Shown here piece by piece: positions 8,276-16,629 of a stretch of DNA of 64,000 nt. Both the position numbers and the translations under genes were made by a program. This DNA is from Clostridium sp. 26_21 (GTDB lineage Bacteria > Bacillota > Clostridia > TANB77 > CAG-508): assembly GCA_001915995.1 (NCBI GenBank), contig MNRO01000018.1, positions 62,001 to 126,000 on the forward strand, written 5' to 3'. The notes beneath the pieces are model-generated. The model was not told the origin of the DNA and made no database searches. It saw only the letters and a program-made list of their open reading frames with translations. The stretch's first letter is position 1, and each line of letters opens with the position of its first letter.

Positions 8276-9588
8276 TTGAAGGAAATGAAAATAATGATTT
8301 AGAGAACTTAGAAGAGCTAGACGACATTACTGCTGTCGATCTAGCTTTAAAGCTATCTGAATATGATGATGACGAATTAGAAGAATTTTTAAAGAAACCA
8401 ACAGAGGAAGAATTAGCTGGAATATTAGAAGAAGCTGAATTAGATACACAGCTTAGAATATTAAAGTTTTTAGATAACAAGAAAATCTTAAAAGTATTTA
8501 GCTATATGTCAAAAGATGATATTGTAGATATTTTAGGAGAAATGAATGTTGGAAAATCTAAAGAATTAATTAATTTAATGAAAAGTGGAGATAGAGCTGT
8601 TATTAAAGAACTCTTAGGGTATAAAGATGATTGTGCTGGTGGTATTATGACAACAGAATATATAGCTCTTAATGCTAATCTTCCAATAGAAGATGCAATA
8701 AAAAAGATAAAAGAAATAGCACCAAAAACAGAGTTAATTGATACAATTTTTGTTGTAAATAGAAAAAAAGAATTAATAGGAACAGCACAATTAAGAGATA
8801 TATTAGTTGCCCCAGAAAATGAAAAATTAGAAGAAATAACAAATGAGCATTTTGTATATGTTGATCCAGAAACAGACCAAGAGGAAGTTGCTTTAATAGT
8901 TTCAAAATATGACTTGACTGCAATACCAGTTTTAAATAAGAAAAAAGCGATGCTTGGAATTATAACAATTGATGATATAGTTGATGTAATAGTTGAAGAA
9001 CATACAGAAGATTTGTTAAAAATGGGTGGTGTCGCAAAAGAAGAGACATTAGATAGTACATTATGGGAATCTATAAAATTAAGACTTCCATGGTTACTTG
9101 TAAATTTGTTAACAGCATTTTTAGCATCTGCAACAATAAAAGTTTTCGAATCTACGATTGCACAAGTTGTAGCATTATCATCAATAATGTCAATTATTAC
9201 AGGTATGGGTGGAAATGCAGGAACACAAACTATTTCTATTATAATTAGAAATATTGCAATGGGAAAGGTTAGTTTAAAAGATTCTTGGCATTTACTTGGA
9301 AAGGAAATATTACTTGGAGTTATAGATGGGGCAGTTATAGGAATTGTAACAAGTGGAATTGTTTCAATAATGTATGGAAATTATTATTTGGGAATTATTG
9401 CTTTTTTAGCAATGGTCGCAAATTTGATAATTTCAGGTGTGTCTGGAATATTGATTCCATTAATTTTACAAAAATTAAAAATTGATCCAGCATTGTCTTC
9501 TTCAATATTTTTGACAACTGCTACTGATGTATTGGGATTTTTTATTTTTTTGAGTTTGGCAAAAGTGTTTTTAGTACATTTGATGTAA
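8272..9588 (+). CDS. mgtE: Magnesium transporter MgtE
   Basis: 438-residue divalent-cation channel. The order is an acidic N domain (residues 1-130, with the superhelical LEEFLKKPTEEELAGIL pattern), a CBS pair (about 135-255, FVVNRKKELIGTAQLRDIL and TAIPVLNKKKAMLGIITIDD), a linking helix, and five membrane segments with the family signature TGMGGNAGTQT at about residue 310. MgtE imports Mg2+ and closes when its cytosolic domains bind Mg2+. The start codon overlaps the dxs stop. No downstream terminator is visible before the clpB promoter. Confidence 0.95.
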   Translation: MIEGNENNDLENLEELDDITAVDLALKLSEYDDDELEEFLKKPTEEELAGILEEAELDTQLRILKFLDNKKILKVFSYMSKDDIVDILGEMNVGKSKELINLMKSGDRAVIKELLGYKDDCAGGIMTTEYIALNANLPIEDAIKKIKEIAPKTELIDTIFVVNRKKELIGTAQLRDILVAPENEKLEEITNEHFVYVDPETDQEEVALIVSKYDLTAIPVLNKKKAMLGIITIDDIVDVIVEEHTEDLLKMGGVAKEETLDSTLWESIKLRLPWLLVNLLTAFLASATIKVFESTIAQVVALSSIMSIITGMGGNAGTQTISIIIRNIAMGKVSLKDSWHLLGKEILLGVIDGAVIGIVTSGIVSIMYGNYYLGIIAFLAMVANLIISGVSGILIPLILQKLKIDPALSSSIFLTTATDVLGFFIFLSLAKVFLVHLM

Positions 9589-9604
9589 AAAAAATTTCAT
9601 AAAA

Positions 9605-9647
9605 TTAGCACTCTACTATTGACATTGCTAAAACGATGATGTATAAT
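9605..9647 (+). promoter_or_regulatory. clpB promoter with CIRCE-like HrcA operator
   Basis: A 27-base element (9605-9631) has arms TTAGCACTC and CATTGCTAA around nine bases. It matches CIRCE (TTAGCACTC-N9-GAGTGCTAA) in spacing and in all but two positions. It contains the -35 TTGACA (9619-9624), which is followed by a 17-base spacer and TATAAT (9642-9647). Binding by HrcA would block the promoter. Confidence 0.75.
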
Positions 9648-9671
9648 AATAAATGTAAATGAAAAGAAAGT

Positions 9672-9739
9672 AACAGCACTATCTAAAAAGAGGTGCTGTT
9701 AAAACATATATTCATATTATATGAAAGTTCTTTGAACTT
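9672..9739 (+). promoter_or_regulatory. Structured clpB leader, three successive hairpins
   Basis: AACAGCAC/GTGCTGTT (9672-9700), TTCATAT/ATATGAA (9711-9725) and AAGTTC/GAACTT (9725-9739) precede the Shine-Dalgarno AAAAGGAG. A UUCUUU stretch (9728-9733) could also pair with AAAGGA of the Shine-Dalgarno. Confidence 0.45.
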
Positions 9740-9768
9740 ACCTATAATATAAAAGGAGAGTGATATTT

Positions 9769-12363
9769 ATGAATATACAAAAATTTACGCAAAAATCAAT
9801 AGAAGCATTACAAAATGCACAAACATTAGCAAGCACAAATCAGAATGTACAAGTAGAACAAGAACACATATTACTTGCATTACTAGAGCAAGATAATAGC
9901 TTAATAAAAGAGCTAATAAAGAAAATTACATCAAATGAAGAAAACTTCGAAAATGAAGTAAAAAGACTAGTTGATAACAAGCCAAGAATGACAGGAGGAT
10001 CAAGACCAAATGATGGAATATATGTATCACAAGATACAGATTTGGTATTAGCAGATAGTGAAAATATAGCTAAAAAAATGAAAGATGAATATGTATCTGT
10101 CGAACACATAATGATTTCAATATTTGATCATGCAAATAGCCAATTAAAAGAATTATTTAGAACATTTAATATAACAAAAAATGCATTTTTAAAAGCATTA
10201 TCAGAAGTTAGAGGAAACACAAGAGTAACAACAGACAATCCAGAAGAAACATATGATGTTTTAAAGAAATATGGTCAAGACCTAGTACAAATGGCAAGAG
10301 ACCAAAAACTTGATCCAGTAATAGGAAGAGATAATGAAATAAGAAATGTAATAAGAATTTTATCAAGAAAAACCAAAAACAATCCATGTTTAATTGGTGA
10401 ACCAGGTGTTGGTAAAACAGCAATAGCAGAAGGATTAGCACTAAGAATTGTCAGAGGAGATGTGCCAGAAGGATTAAAAGACTGCACAATATTCTCACTT
10501 GATATGGGACTACTTGTAGCTGGTGCTAAATATAGAGGAGAATTTGAGGAAAGACTAAAAGCAGTATTACAAGAAGTAAAGAAAAGTGAAGGAAAAATTA
10601 TCTTATTTATTGATGAAATTCACACAATTGTTGGAGCAGGAAAAACAGATGGTGCAATGGATGCTGGAAACTTATTAAAACCAATGTTAGCAAGAGGAGA
10701 ATTACATTGTATTGGTGCAACAACATTAAATGAATATAGACAATATATAGAAAAAGACCAAGCACTAGAAAGACGTTTCCAACCAGTAATGGTAGATGAG
10801 CCAACAGTAGAAGATACAATATCAATATTAAGAGGATTAAAAGAAAGATATGAAGTATATCATGGAGTTAAAATATCAGACAATGCATTAATTACTGCAG
10901 CAACATTATCACACAGATATATTTCAGACAGATTTTTACCAGATAAAGCAATAGACTTAATAGATGAAGCTTGTGCAATGATAAAAACAGAAATGCAATC
11001 AATGCCAACAGAACTTGATGAAGTATCAAGAAAAATAATGCAATTAGAAATTGAAGAAACAGCTCTTTCAAAAGAAACAGATGAAATTTCTAAAAAGAGA
11101 TTAGAAGACATCAAAAAAGAAAAAGCAGAATTAAAAACAAAATTTGATGGAATGAAAGCAAAATGGGAAAATGAAAAACAAGCAATTTCTAAAGTACAAA
11201 AATTACGTGAAGAAATAGAACAAGTAAATGCACAAATAGAACAAGCAGAAAGAGTATATGATTTAGGAAAAGTAGCAGAACTAAGATATGGTAAACTTCC
11301 AGAATTACAAAAAGAATTAAAAGCAGAAGAAGAATTATCTGAAAAAGGAAAAGAAGATGGTCTATTAAGAAATAAAGTAACAGAAGATGAAATAACAAAA
11401 ATTATTTCAAGATGGACAGGGATACCAGTTACAAAATTAATGGAAAGTGAAAGAGAAAAAATCTTACATTTACCAGAATTATTGCATAAGAGAGTAATTG
11501 GACAAGATGATGCAGTAGAAAAAGTATCTGAAGCAATAATGCGTTCAAGAGCAGGAATTGGAGATCCACGTAAACCAATAGGATCATTTATGTTCTTAGG
11601 ACCAACAGGTGTTGGTAAAACAGAACTTGCAAAAGCATTAGCAGAATGTTTATTTGATGATGAACATAATATGATAAGAATAGATATGAGTGAATATATG
11701 GAAAAATATTCTGTATCTAGATTAATTGGTGCGCCTCCAGGATATGTTGGATATGAGGAAGGTGGACAATTAACAGAAGCAGTAAGAAGAAAACCATATT
11801 CAGTAGTTTTATTTGATGAAATAGAAAAAGCTCATCCAGATGTATTTAATATTTTGTTACAAATACTTGATGATGGTAGAATCACAGACTCACAAGGAAG
11901 AACAGTAGACTTTAAAAATACAATTATAATATTAACTTCAAACTTAGGCTCAAGTTATATATTAGACGGAATTCAAGAAAATGGAGAAATATCTGAAGAA
12001 GCAAAAGAAAATGTAAGAAAATTGTTAAAACAAAGCTTTAGACCAGAATTCTTGAACAGATTAGATGAAATAGTATTTTATAAACCATTACAGAAAACAG
12101 AAATAGGAAGAATATTAGATTTATTAATTAAAGATTTGGAAAGAAGACTTGATGATAAACATATTAGTTTAAATGTTACACAATCAGCAAAAGATTATTT
12201 AATTAATAATGGATATGATGAAGTTTATGGTGCAAGACCATTAAAGAGATTTGTTCAAAAGAAACTTGAAACATTAATTGCAAAAAATATTTTAGCAAAT
12301 AAAATTTTACCAAATACAACAATTACAATAGATTGCAAAGATGATGAACTATTTATTAAATAA
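9769..12363 (+). CDS. clpB: ATP-dependent disaggregase ClpB
   Basis: 864-residue Hsp100 chaperone that rescues aggregated proteins with DnaK. I chose ATG 9769 (MNIQKFTQKS) because it follows AAAAGGAGAG; a GTG at 9760 lies inside the Shine-Dalgarno. Order: N domain with two Clp repeats (1-150), AAA+ 1 with Walker A GEPGVGKT (about 210), a coiled-coil middle domain (about 400-520) that separates ClpB from ClpA/ClpC, AAA+ 2 with GPTGVGKT (about 611), GAPPGYVGYEEGGQLTEAV and the arginine-finger region, then the C-terminal D2-small domain. It is controlled by a CIRCE-like operator. Confidence 0.97.
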   Translation: MNIQKFTQKSIEALQNAQTLASTNQNVQVEQEHILLALLEQDNSLIKELIKKITSNEENFENEVKRLVDNKPRMTGGSRPNDGIYVSQDTDLVLADSENIAKKMKDEYVSVEHIMISIFDHANSQLKELFRTFNITKNAFLKALSEVRGNTRVTTDNPEETYDVLKKYGQDLVQMARDQKLDPVIGRDNEIRNVIRILSRKTKNNPCLIGEPGVGKTAIAEGLALRIVRGDVPEGLKDCTIFSLDMGLLVAGAKYRGEFEERLKAVLQEVKKSEGKIILFIDEIHTIVGAGKTDGAMDAGNLLKPMLARGELHCIGATTLNEYRQYIEKDQALERRFQPVMVDEPTVEDTISILRGLKERYEVYHGVKISDNALITAATLSHRYISDRFLPDKAIDLIDEACAMIKTEMQSMPTELDEVSRKIMQLEIEETALSKETDEISKKRLEDIKKEKAELKTKFDGMKAKWENEKQAISKVQKLREEIEQVNAQIEQAERVYDLGKVAELRYGKLPELQKELKAEEELSEKGKEDGLLRNKVTEDEITKIISRWTGIPVTKLMESEREKILHLPELLHKRVIGQDDAVEKVSEAIMRSRAGIGDPRKPIGSFMFLGPTGVGKTELAKALAECLFDDEHNMIRIDMSEYMEKYSVSRLIGAPPGYVGYEEGGQLTEAVRRKPYSVVLFDEIEKAHPDVFNILLQILDDGRITDSQGRTVDFKNTIIILTSNLGSSYILDGIQENGEISEEAKENVRKLLKQSFRPEFLNRLDEIVFYKPLQKTEIGRILDLLIKDLERRLDDKHISLNVTQSAKDYLINNGYDEVYGARPLKRFVQKKLETLIAKNILANKILPNTTITIDCKDDELFIK

Positions 12364-12385
12364 TTTTTGTTTCTATGTCAATAGT

Positions 12386-12426
12386 TGAGGTGGAAAACTT
12401 TTAAAGTTTTCTACCTCAGCTGTTTT
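12386..12426 (+). terminator. clpB terminator
   Basis: TGAGGTGGAAAACTT pairs with AAGTTTTCTACCTCA. A T-run begins four bases later. Confidence 0.85.
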
Positions 12427-12511
12427 TGTATATGCAAATATTTAATGAGTTCATAATTAATTCATAAAGCTATGATATATAATAATCAAATAAATTTAGG
12501 AGGTATTATAT

Positions 12512-12958
12512 ATGGAAAAAGAAGAAAGAAAACAAAAAATTGAAGAATTGAGTAAAAGAATGAAAGAAGTTAATTCAAAAATAAAAGAAGGAACAGATAC
12601 AGTTATAGTTGCTGGAATGGAAGCAAAAGATGTATTAGATGCAAAGATGAAAGATGCACAAAGTGGACTTGAAGCTGCAAAAGAACAATGTAGAATAGCA
12701 ACAGAAAAAGGAAAAAGCAAAATATCAAGTGAATTATTAAAAGCTCAAATGAATTTTAAAGTTGCAAAAGAGAATATGCAAGAAAGAAAAGAAGCACGTG
12801 ATAAAGAAAAATTATCAAAATATATTGATGATGAATTAGAATATGCAGATCAATCAATTGCATTAGCATTTCTTGCAGTAGAAGAGGCTAAAGTTGCATT
12901 TTTAAATGCAGTTGAAGCTCAACAAGAGTATGATGAGAAATATGGTGATGATGAATAG
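12512..12958 (+). CDS. Small coiled-coil protein, 148 aa
   Basis: No family recognised. GGAGG precedes ATG 12512. Almost the whole protein is charged helix (Lys/Glu with Ala/Leu heptads, e.g. KIEELSKRMKEVNSKIKEG and LDAKMKDAQSGLEAAKEQ), with an acidic end (EYDEKYGDDE). There is no signal or membrane segment. It looks like a soluble coiled-coil or helical-bundle protein of the PspA or apolipoprotein style, but no signature supports a family. Host-like codons suggest a native gene. It sits alone between the clpB terminator and the M15 peptidase promoter. Confidence 0.7.
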   Translation: MEKEERKQKIEELSKRMKEVNSKIKEGTDTVIVAGMEAKDVLDAKMKDAQSGLEAAKEQCRIATEKGKSKISSELLKAQMNFKVAKENMQERKEARDKEKLSKYIDDELEYADQSIALAFLAVEEAKVAFLNAVEAQQEYDEKYGDDE

Positions 12959-13009
12959 TATTAAAAAGAGGAAGGTTATTAAAATTGATTTTTAAGAAAT
13001 CATTTAAAT

Positions 13010-13038
13010 TTGCTAAATAAGAAAATAAGTGTTATAAT
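13010..13038 (+). promoter_or_regulatory. Promoter of the M15 peptidase gene
   Basis: TTGCTA (13010-13015), 17 bases, TATAAT (13033-13038). Confidence 0.55.
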
Positions 13039-13070
13039 GATGGCGAGAAAATATATTTATAGGAGCTATA

Positions 13071-14018
13071 ATGGAAGATATATATAGAAATGGAAATTAT
13101 AGGCGAAAAAGTAGTCATCGTTCAAAACATAGTGCAAAAACTGTAAGTTATAGACCACAATATAATAGCAATAATAGAAATAACAAAAATAGAAAACGCC
13201 GAAAAAAAGCAAAGAGAATGGAAGAACCAAAATTAAATAAGAAAAAGGTATTTATGGTAATTGCCATTCCAATATTAATAATCATGTTTATTAATAATAA
13301 AAAAGATAAAAACATAGAAGTATCTGGAAAAGGAACAGATATAAAAGAATCACAGTCAACAACTGAAACAAATAATATTAATATGCCAACGCAAACTACT
13401 AATACAAGTACAAATTCAACACAAACAACAAATAAAGTAGAAATAACAGATTGGAGATTAAGACTTGCTAATTATGATAATTTATTACCTGAAGATTTTG
13501 AAGTAGAATTGACAAATATAGATAATTCAAAAGATCCAAAGCAATTTGATGCAAGAGCTGTAAAATATTTAAGAGATATGATAAATGCTATGAAAAAAGA
13601 TGGAAATACTAAGATATGGTGTCAATCAACATATAGGAGTGTAAAAAGGCAAAAAGAATTATATGATGCCAGTGTTCAAAAATACTTAAAACAAGGAAAA
13701 AAGCAAGAAGAAGCGGACAAGCTTACATTAGAATATATTAATAAACCAGGTGGAAGTGATCATAATTTAGGATTAGCAGTAGATTTTAATTATGTTGATA
13801 ATTCTTTTGCTCAAACATCTGAATACAAATGGCTATTAAAAAATGCAGAAAATTATGGATTTATTTTAAGATATCCTGAAGATAAAGAAGATAAAACAAA
13901 AATAGCATATGAATCTTGGCATTGGAGATATGTTGGAGAAGAAAATGCAAAAAGAATGAATGAACTTAATATGTGTTTAGAAGAATATGTAGAATATTTA
14001 CAAAATGGAAATAAATAA
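13071..14018 (+). CDS. D,D-carboxypeptidase, VanY/peptidase M15B family
   Basis: 315 residues. A long, very basic N-terminal tail (1-60; Arg/Lys/Asn-rich, e.g. NRNNKNRKRRKKAKR) precedes one membrane helix (VFMVIAIPILIIMFI, about 60-78). A Thr/Asn/Ser linker (about 90-125) and an external zinc D-Ala-D-Ala carboxypeptidase domain follow. Metal and catalytic motifs are SDHNLGLAVDF (His, Asp) and ESWHWRYVG (Glu, His). It trims the terminal D-Ala from stem peptides. The basic cytosolic tail is longer than usual and could bind nucleic acid or acidic lipid; that is a guess. No van resistance genes are nearby, so a cell-wall maintenance role is likely. Confidence 0.88.
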   Translation: MEDIYRNGNYRRKSSHRSKHSAKTVSYRPQYNSNNRNNKNRKRRKKAKRMEEPKLNKKKVFMVIAIPILIIMFINNKKDKNIEVSGKGTDIKESQSTTETNNINMPTQTTNTSTNSTQTTNKVEITDWRLRLANYDNLLPEDFEVELTNIDNSKDPKQFDARAVKYLRDMINAMKKDGNTKIWCQSTYRSVKRQKELYDASVQKYLKQGKKQEEADKLTLEYINKPGGSDHNLGLAVDFNYVDNSFAQTSEYKWLLKNAENYGFILRYPEDKEDKTKIAYESWHWRYVGEENAKRMNELNMCLEEYVEYLQNGNK

Positions 14019-14108
14019 ATTTAGTCATATTTAAACAAATACATGAATATAATATAAACATAGAGCTTGTATAAAATTTTAACAAATGAAAAGAAAGGAA
14101 TGTGTTAT

Positions 14109-14435
14109 ATGATGCTGAAAAATGTAGAACGGACATTTGAAATTACAAAGGAAAATCAGTATACAAAAATCACAGTTAAAAACAATCAAATAGTTAAAGT
14201 ATTAGTAGCAAAAAAAGGAAAGATTTATTTGATTTTTCCAAGTGGAAATTGGCAATACTATGATTCCAAAGAAAAACTTGAAATTATTCCAAGAGGAAAA
14301 GGACTATATAATGTAAAAGGTAAATATGAAAGTCCTCTTAAAATGTATTGCAAAGCATGGTCTGTTGAAATCGAGTGTGAAAACATTTGGCGAGAAGTTA
14401 TGAAATTTGTAAAAGACAGTAAAATAATTTGTTAA
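14109..14435 (+). CDS. Orphan small protein, 108 aa
   Basis: No family recognised. I chose ATG 14109 because AAAGGA lies about nine bases upstream; a longer frame from a TTG at 14067 would contain this Shine-Dalgarno. The predicted fold is beta-rich: FEITKENQYTKITVKNNQIV, VLVAKKGKIYLIFPSGNWQYY, then a short helix ENIWREVMKFVKDSK. It has no signal peptide. It lies between the M15 peptidase and htpG and has its own terminator. Confidence 0.65.
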   Translation: MMLKNVERTFEITKENQYTKITVKNNQIVKVLVAKKGKIYLIFPSGNWQYYDSKEKLEIIPRGKGLYNVKGKYESPLKMYCKAWSVEIECENIWREVMKFVKDSKIIC

Positions 14436-14444
14436 AAACAAAGG

Positions 14445-14469
14445 GAACTCCATAATAGGAGTTCTTTTT
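14445..14469 (+). terminator. Intrinsic terminator
   Basis: GAACTCC pairs with GGAGTTC, followed by TTTTT. Confidence 0.85.
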
Positions 14470-14543
14470 GTTGAGAAATTTAAAGTTTCTTATATAATAA
14501 AAAAGTCATATTTTCTTAAGTAATAAAAATAATTTTTTATAAA

Positions 14544-14585
14544 TTAGCACTTTGCTATTGACACTGCTAAAATAAGTGATATAAT
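14544..14585 (+). promoter_or_regulatory. htpG promoter with CIRCE-like operator
   Basis: A 27-base element (14544-14570) has arms TTAGCACTT and CACTGCTAA around nine bases. It aligns base for base with the clpB element, and its TTGACA (14558-14563) is the -35. TATAAT lies at 14580-14585 (16-base spacer). Confidence 0.7.
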
Positions 14586-14619
14586 AACCAAAGATAAAAA
14601 AAGAAAGAAGGAATTTAAA

Positions 14620-16503
14620 ATGAGTAATAAACAATTTAAAGCAGAATCAAAAAGACTATTAGACTTAATGATAAATTCAATATATACAAATAAAGAAATA
14701 TTTTTAAGAGAATTAATTTCAAATGCAAGTGATGCAATGGACAAATTATATTATCGTTCATTAACAGATAAAAATTTAAAAATAAATAAAGAAGATTTAA
14801 AAATAAAAATTGATATTGACAAAGAAAAAAGAACATTAACAATAACAGATAATGGTTGTGGAATGACAGAAGATGAACTTGATAAAAACCTTGGAACAAT
14901 TGCAAAAAGTGGATCTTTAGCATTTAAAGAACAAAACGAGAAAAAAGAAGATATTAATATAATAGGACAATTTGGTGTAGGATTTTATTCAGCATTTATG
15001 GTAAGTGATGAGGTAAAAGTAGAAAGTAAATCTATAGACAGTGAACAAGCATATTGTTGGACATCAAAAGGTGTAGAAGGATACACAATTGAACCATGTG
15101 ATAAAAAAGATGTAGGAACAAAAATCACATTACATATAAAAGAAGACAGTGAAGAAGAAAAATATAGTGAGTTCTTAGATGAATATAAAATACAATGGAT
15201 AATAAAAAGATATTCAGACTATATTTCATATCCAATTCAAATGGATGTAGAACATGAGAAAACAAAAGAAGGCTCAAAAGAAACAGAAAAAGTTATTGAA
15301 ACAGAAACAATAAACTCAATGATTCCATTATGGAAAAAAGATAAAAAAGAAATAAAAGAAGAAGAATATAATGAATTTTACACAGAAAAATTCAATGATT
15401 TCCAAGCACCATTAAAAGTAATACATTCATCAGTAGAAGGACAATATAAATATGATGCATTATTATATATTCCATCACATTTACCATATGATTATTATAC
15501 AAAAGAATATGAAAAAGGACTACAATTATATGCAAATGGTGTATTAATAATGGATAAATGTTCAGATTTATTACCAGATTATTTTGGATTTGTAAAAGGA
15601 TTAGTAGATAGTGATGACTTATCACTTAATATATCAAGAGAAGTATTACAACATGATAGACAATTAAGAGTAATTGAAAAAAATATTGAAAACAAAATAA
15701 AATCAGAATTAGAAAATATGTTAAAATCAGACAGAACAAAATATGAAGAATTCTTCAAAGTATTTGGAGTTCAATTAAAATATGGAACATATAGTGATTA
15801 TGGAATGAACAAAGACAAACTTCAAGATTTATTATTATTCTATTCTTCAACAGAAAAGAAATTAGTAACATTAAAAGAATATGTGATGAGAATGAAAGAA
15901 GACCAAAAAGCAATTTACTATGCATCTGGTGAATCAATAGATAAAATAGATTTATTACCACAAGTAGAAATCTTAAAAGACAAAGGATATGAAATATTAT
16001 ATTTAACAGATAATGTTGACGAATTTGTATTCCAAGTTTTAAATAAATATGAAGAAAAAACATTTCAAAATGCTTGTGCAGATAATTTAGACTTAGATTC
16101 AAATGAAGAAAAAGAAGAATTGAAAAAAGAAAATGATGAAAACAAAGATATGTTTACTGCAATGAAAGAAGCTTTAAACTCTGAGGTACAAGCAGTTAGA
16201 TTTACACATAGATTAAAAAATCATCCAGTATGTTTAACAAGTGAAGGTGCAATATCTGTAGAAATGCAAAAAACATTAAATGCAATGCCAAATAATAATC
16301 AAAATATTAAAGCACAAACAGTACTTGAAATTAATGCAAATCATGAAATTGCTAATAAATTAAAAGATTTGTATAAAAATGATAAAGATGAATTAAAGAA
16401 ATATACTCAAATATTATATGCTCAAGCAAGATTAATTGAAGGTTTAAATATTGAAAATCCAACAGAGTTAAGTAATTTAATATGTGAAGTTATGTCTAAA
16501 TAA
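14620..16503 (+). CDS. htpG: Hsp90 chaperone HtpG
   Basis: 627-residue bacterial Hsp90. The N-terminal GHKL ATPase has IFLRELISNASDAMDKLYY, DNGCGMTEDEL, the lid residues after GTIAKSGS, and IGQFGVGFYSAFMVSD. The middle domain includes NISREVLQHDRQLRVI with the catalytic-loop Arg. The C-terminal dimerisation domain follows from about residue 500. It acts in the cytosol as an ATP-dependent folding and remodelling dimer. Its operator matches that of clpB, so both heat-shock genes probably answer to the same repressor. The length is normal. Confidence 0.97.
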   Translation: MSNKQFKAESKRLLDLMINSIYTNKEIFLRELISNASDAMDKLYYRSLTDKNLKINKEDLKIKIDIDKEKRTLTITDNGCGMTEDELDKNLGTIAKSGSLAFKEQNEKKEDINIIGQFGVGFYSAFMVSDEVKVESKSIDSEQAYCWTSKGVEGYTIEPCDKKDVGTKITLHIKEDSEEEKYSEFLDEYKIQWIIKRYSDYISYPIQMDVEHEKTKEGSKETEKVIETETINSMIPLWKKDKKEIKEEEYNEFYTEKFNDFQAPLKVIHSSVEGQYKYDALLYIPSHLPYDYYTKEYEKGLQLYANGVLIMDKCSDLLPDYFGFVKGLVDSDDLSLNISREVLQHDRQLRVIEKNIENKIKSELENMLKSDRTKYEEFFKVFGVQLKYGTYSDYGMNKDKLQDLLLFYSSTEKKLVTLKEYVMRMKEDQKAIYYASGESIDKIDLLPQVEILKDKGYEILYLTDNVDEFVFQVLNKYEEKTFQNACADNLDLDSNEEKEELKKENDENKDMFTAMKEALNSEVQAVRFTHRLKNHPVCLTSEGAISVEMQKTLNAMPNNNQNIKAQTVLEINANHEIANKLKDLYKNDKDELKKYTQILYAQARLIEGLNIENPTELSNLICEVMSK

Positions 16504-16507
16504 ATTG

Positions 16508-16541
16508 AAAGAGATAAGATTTTTAATCTTATCTCTTTTAT
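16508..16541 (+). terminator. htpG terminator
   Basis: AAAGAGATAAGATT pairs with AATCTTATCTCTTTT. Confidence 0.9.
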
Positions 16542-16629
16542 CATTTATAATAAATTAATAAATATTTTATTGAAAATAGCATAAAATTGTGATAGGATAA
16601 ATTTGTAAAAAGGAGATGATGAGATAATT

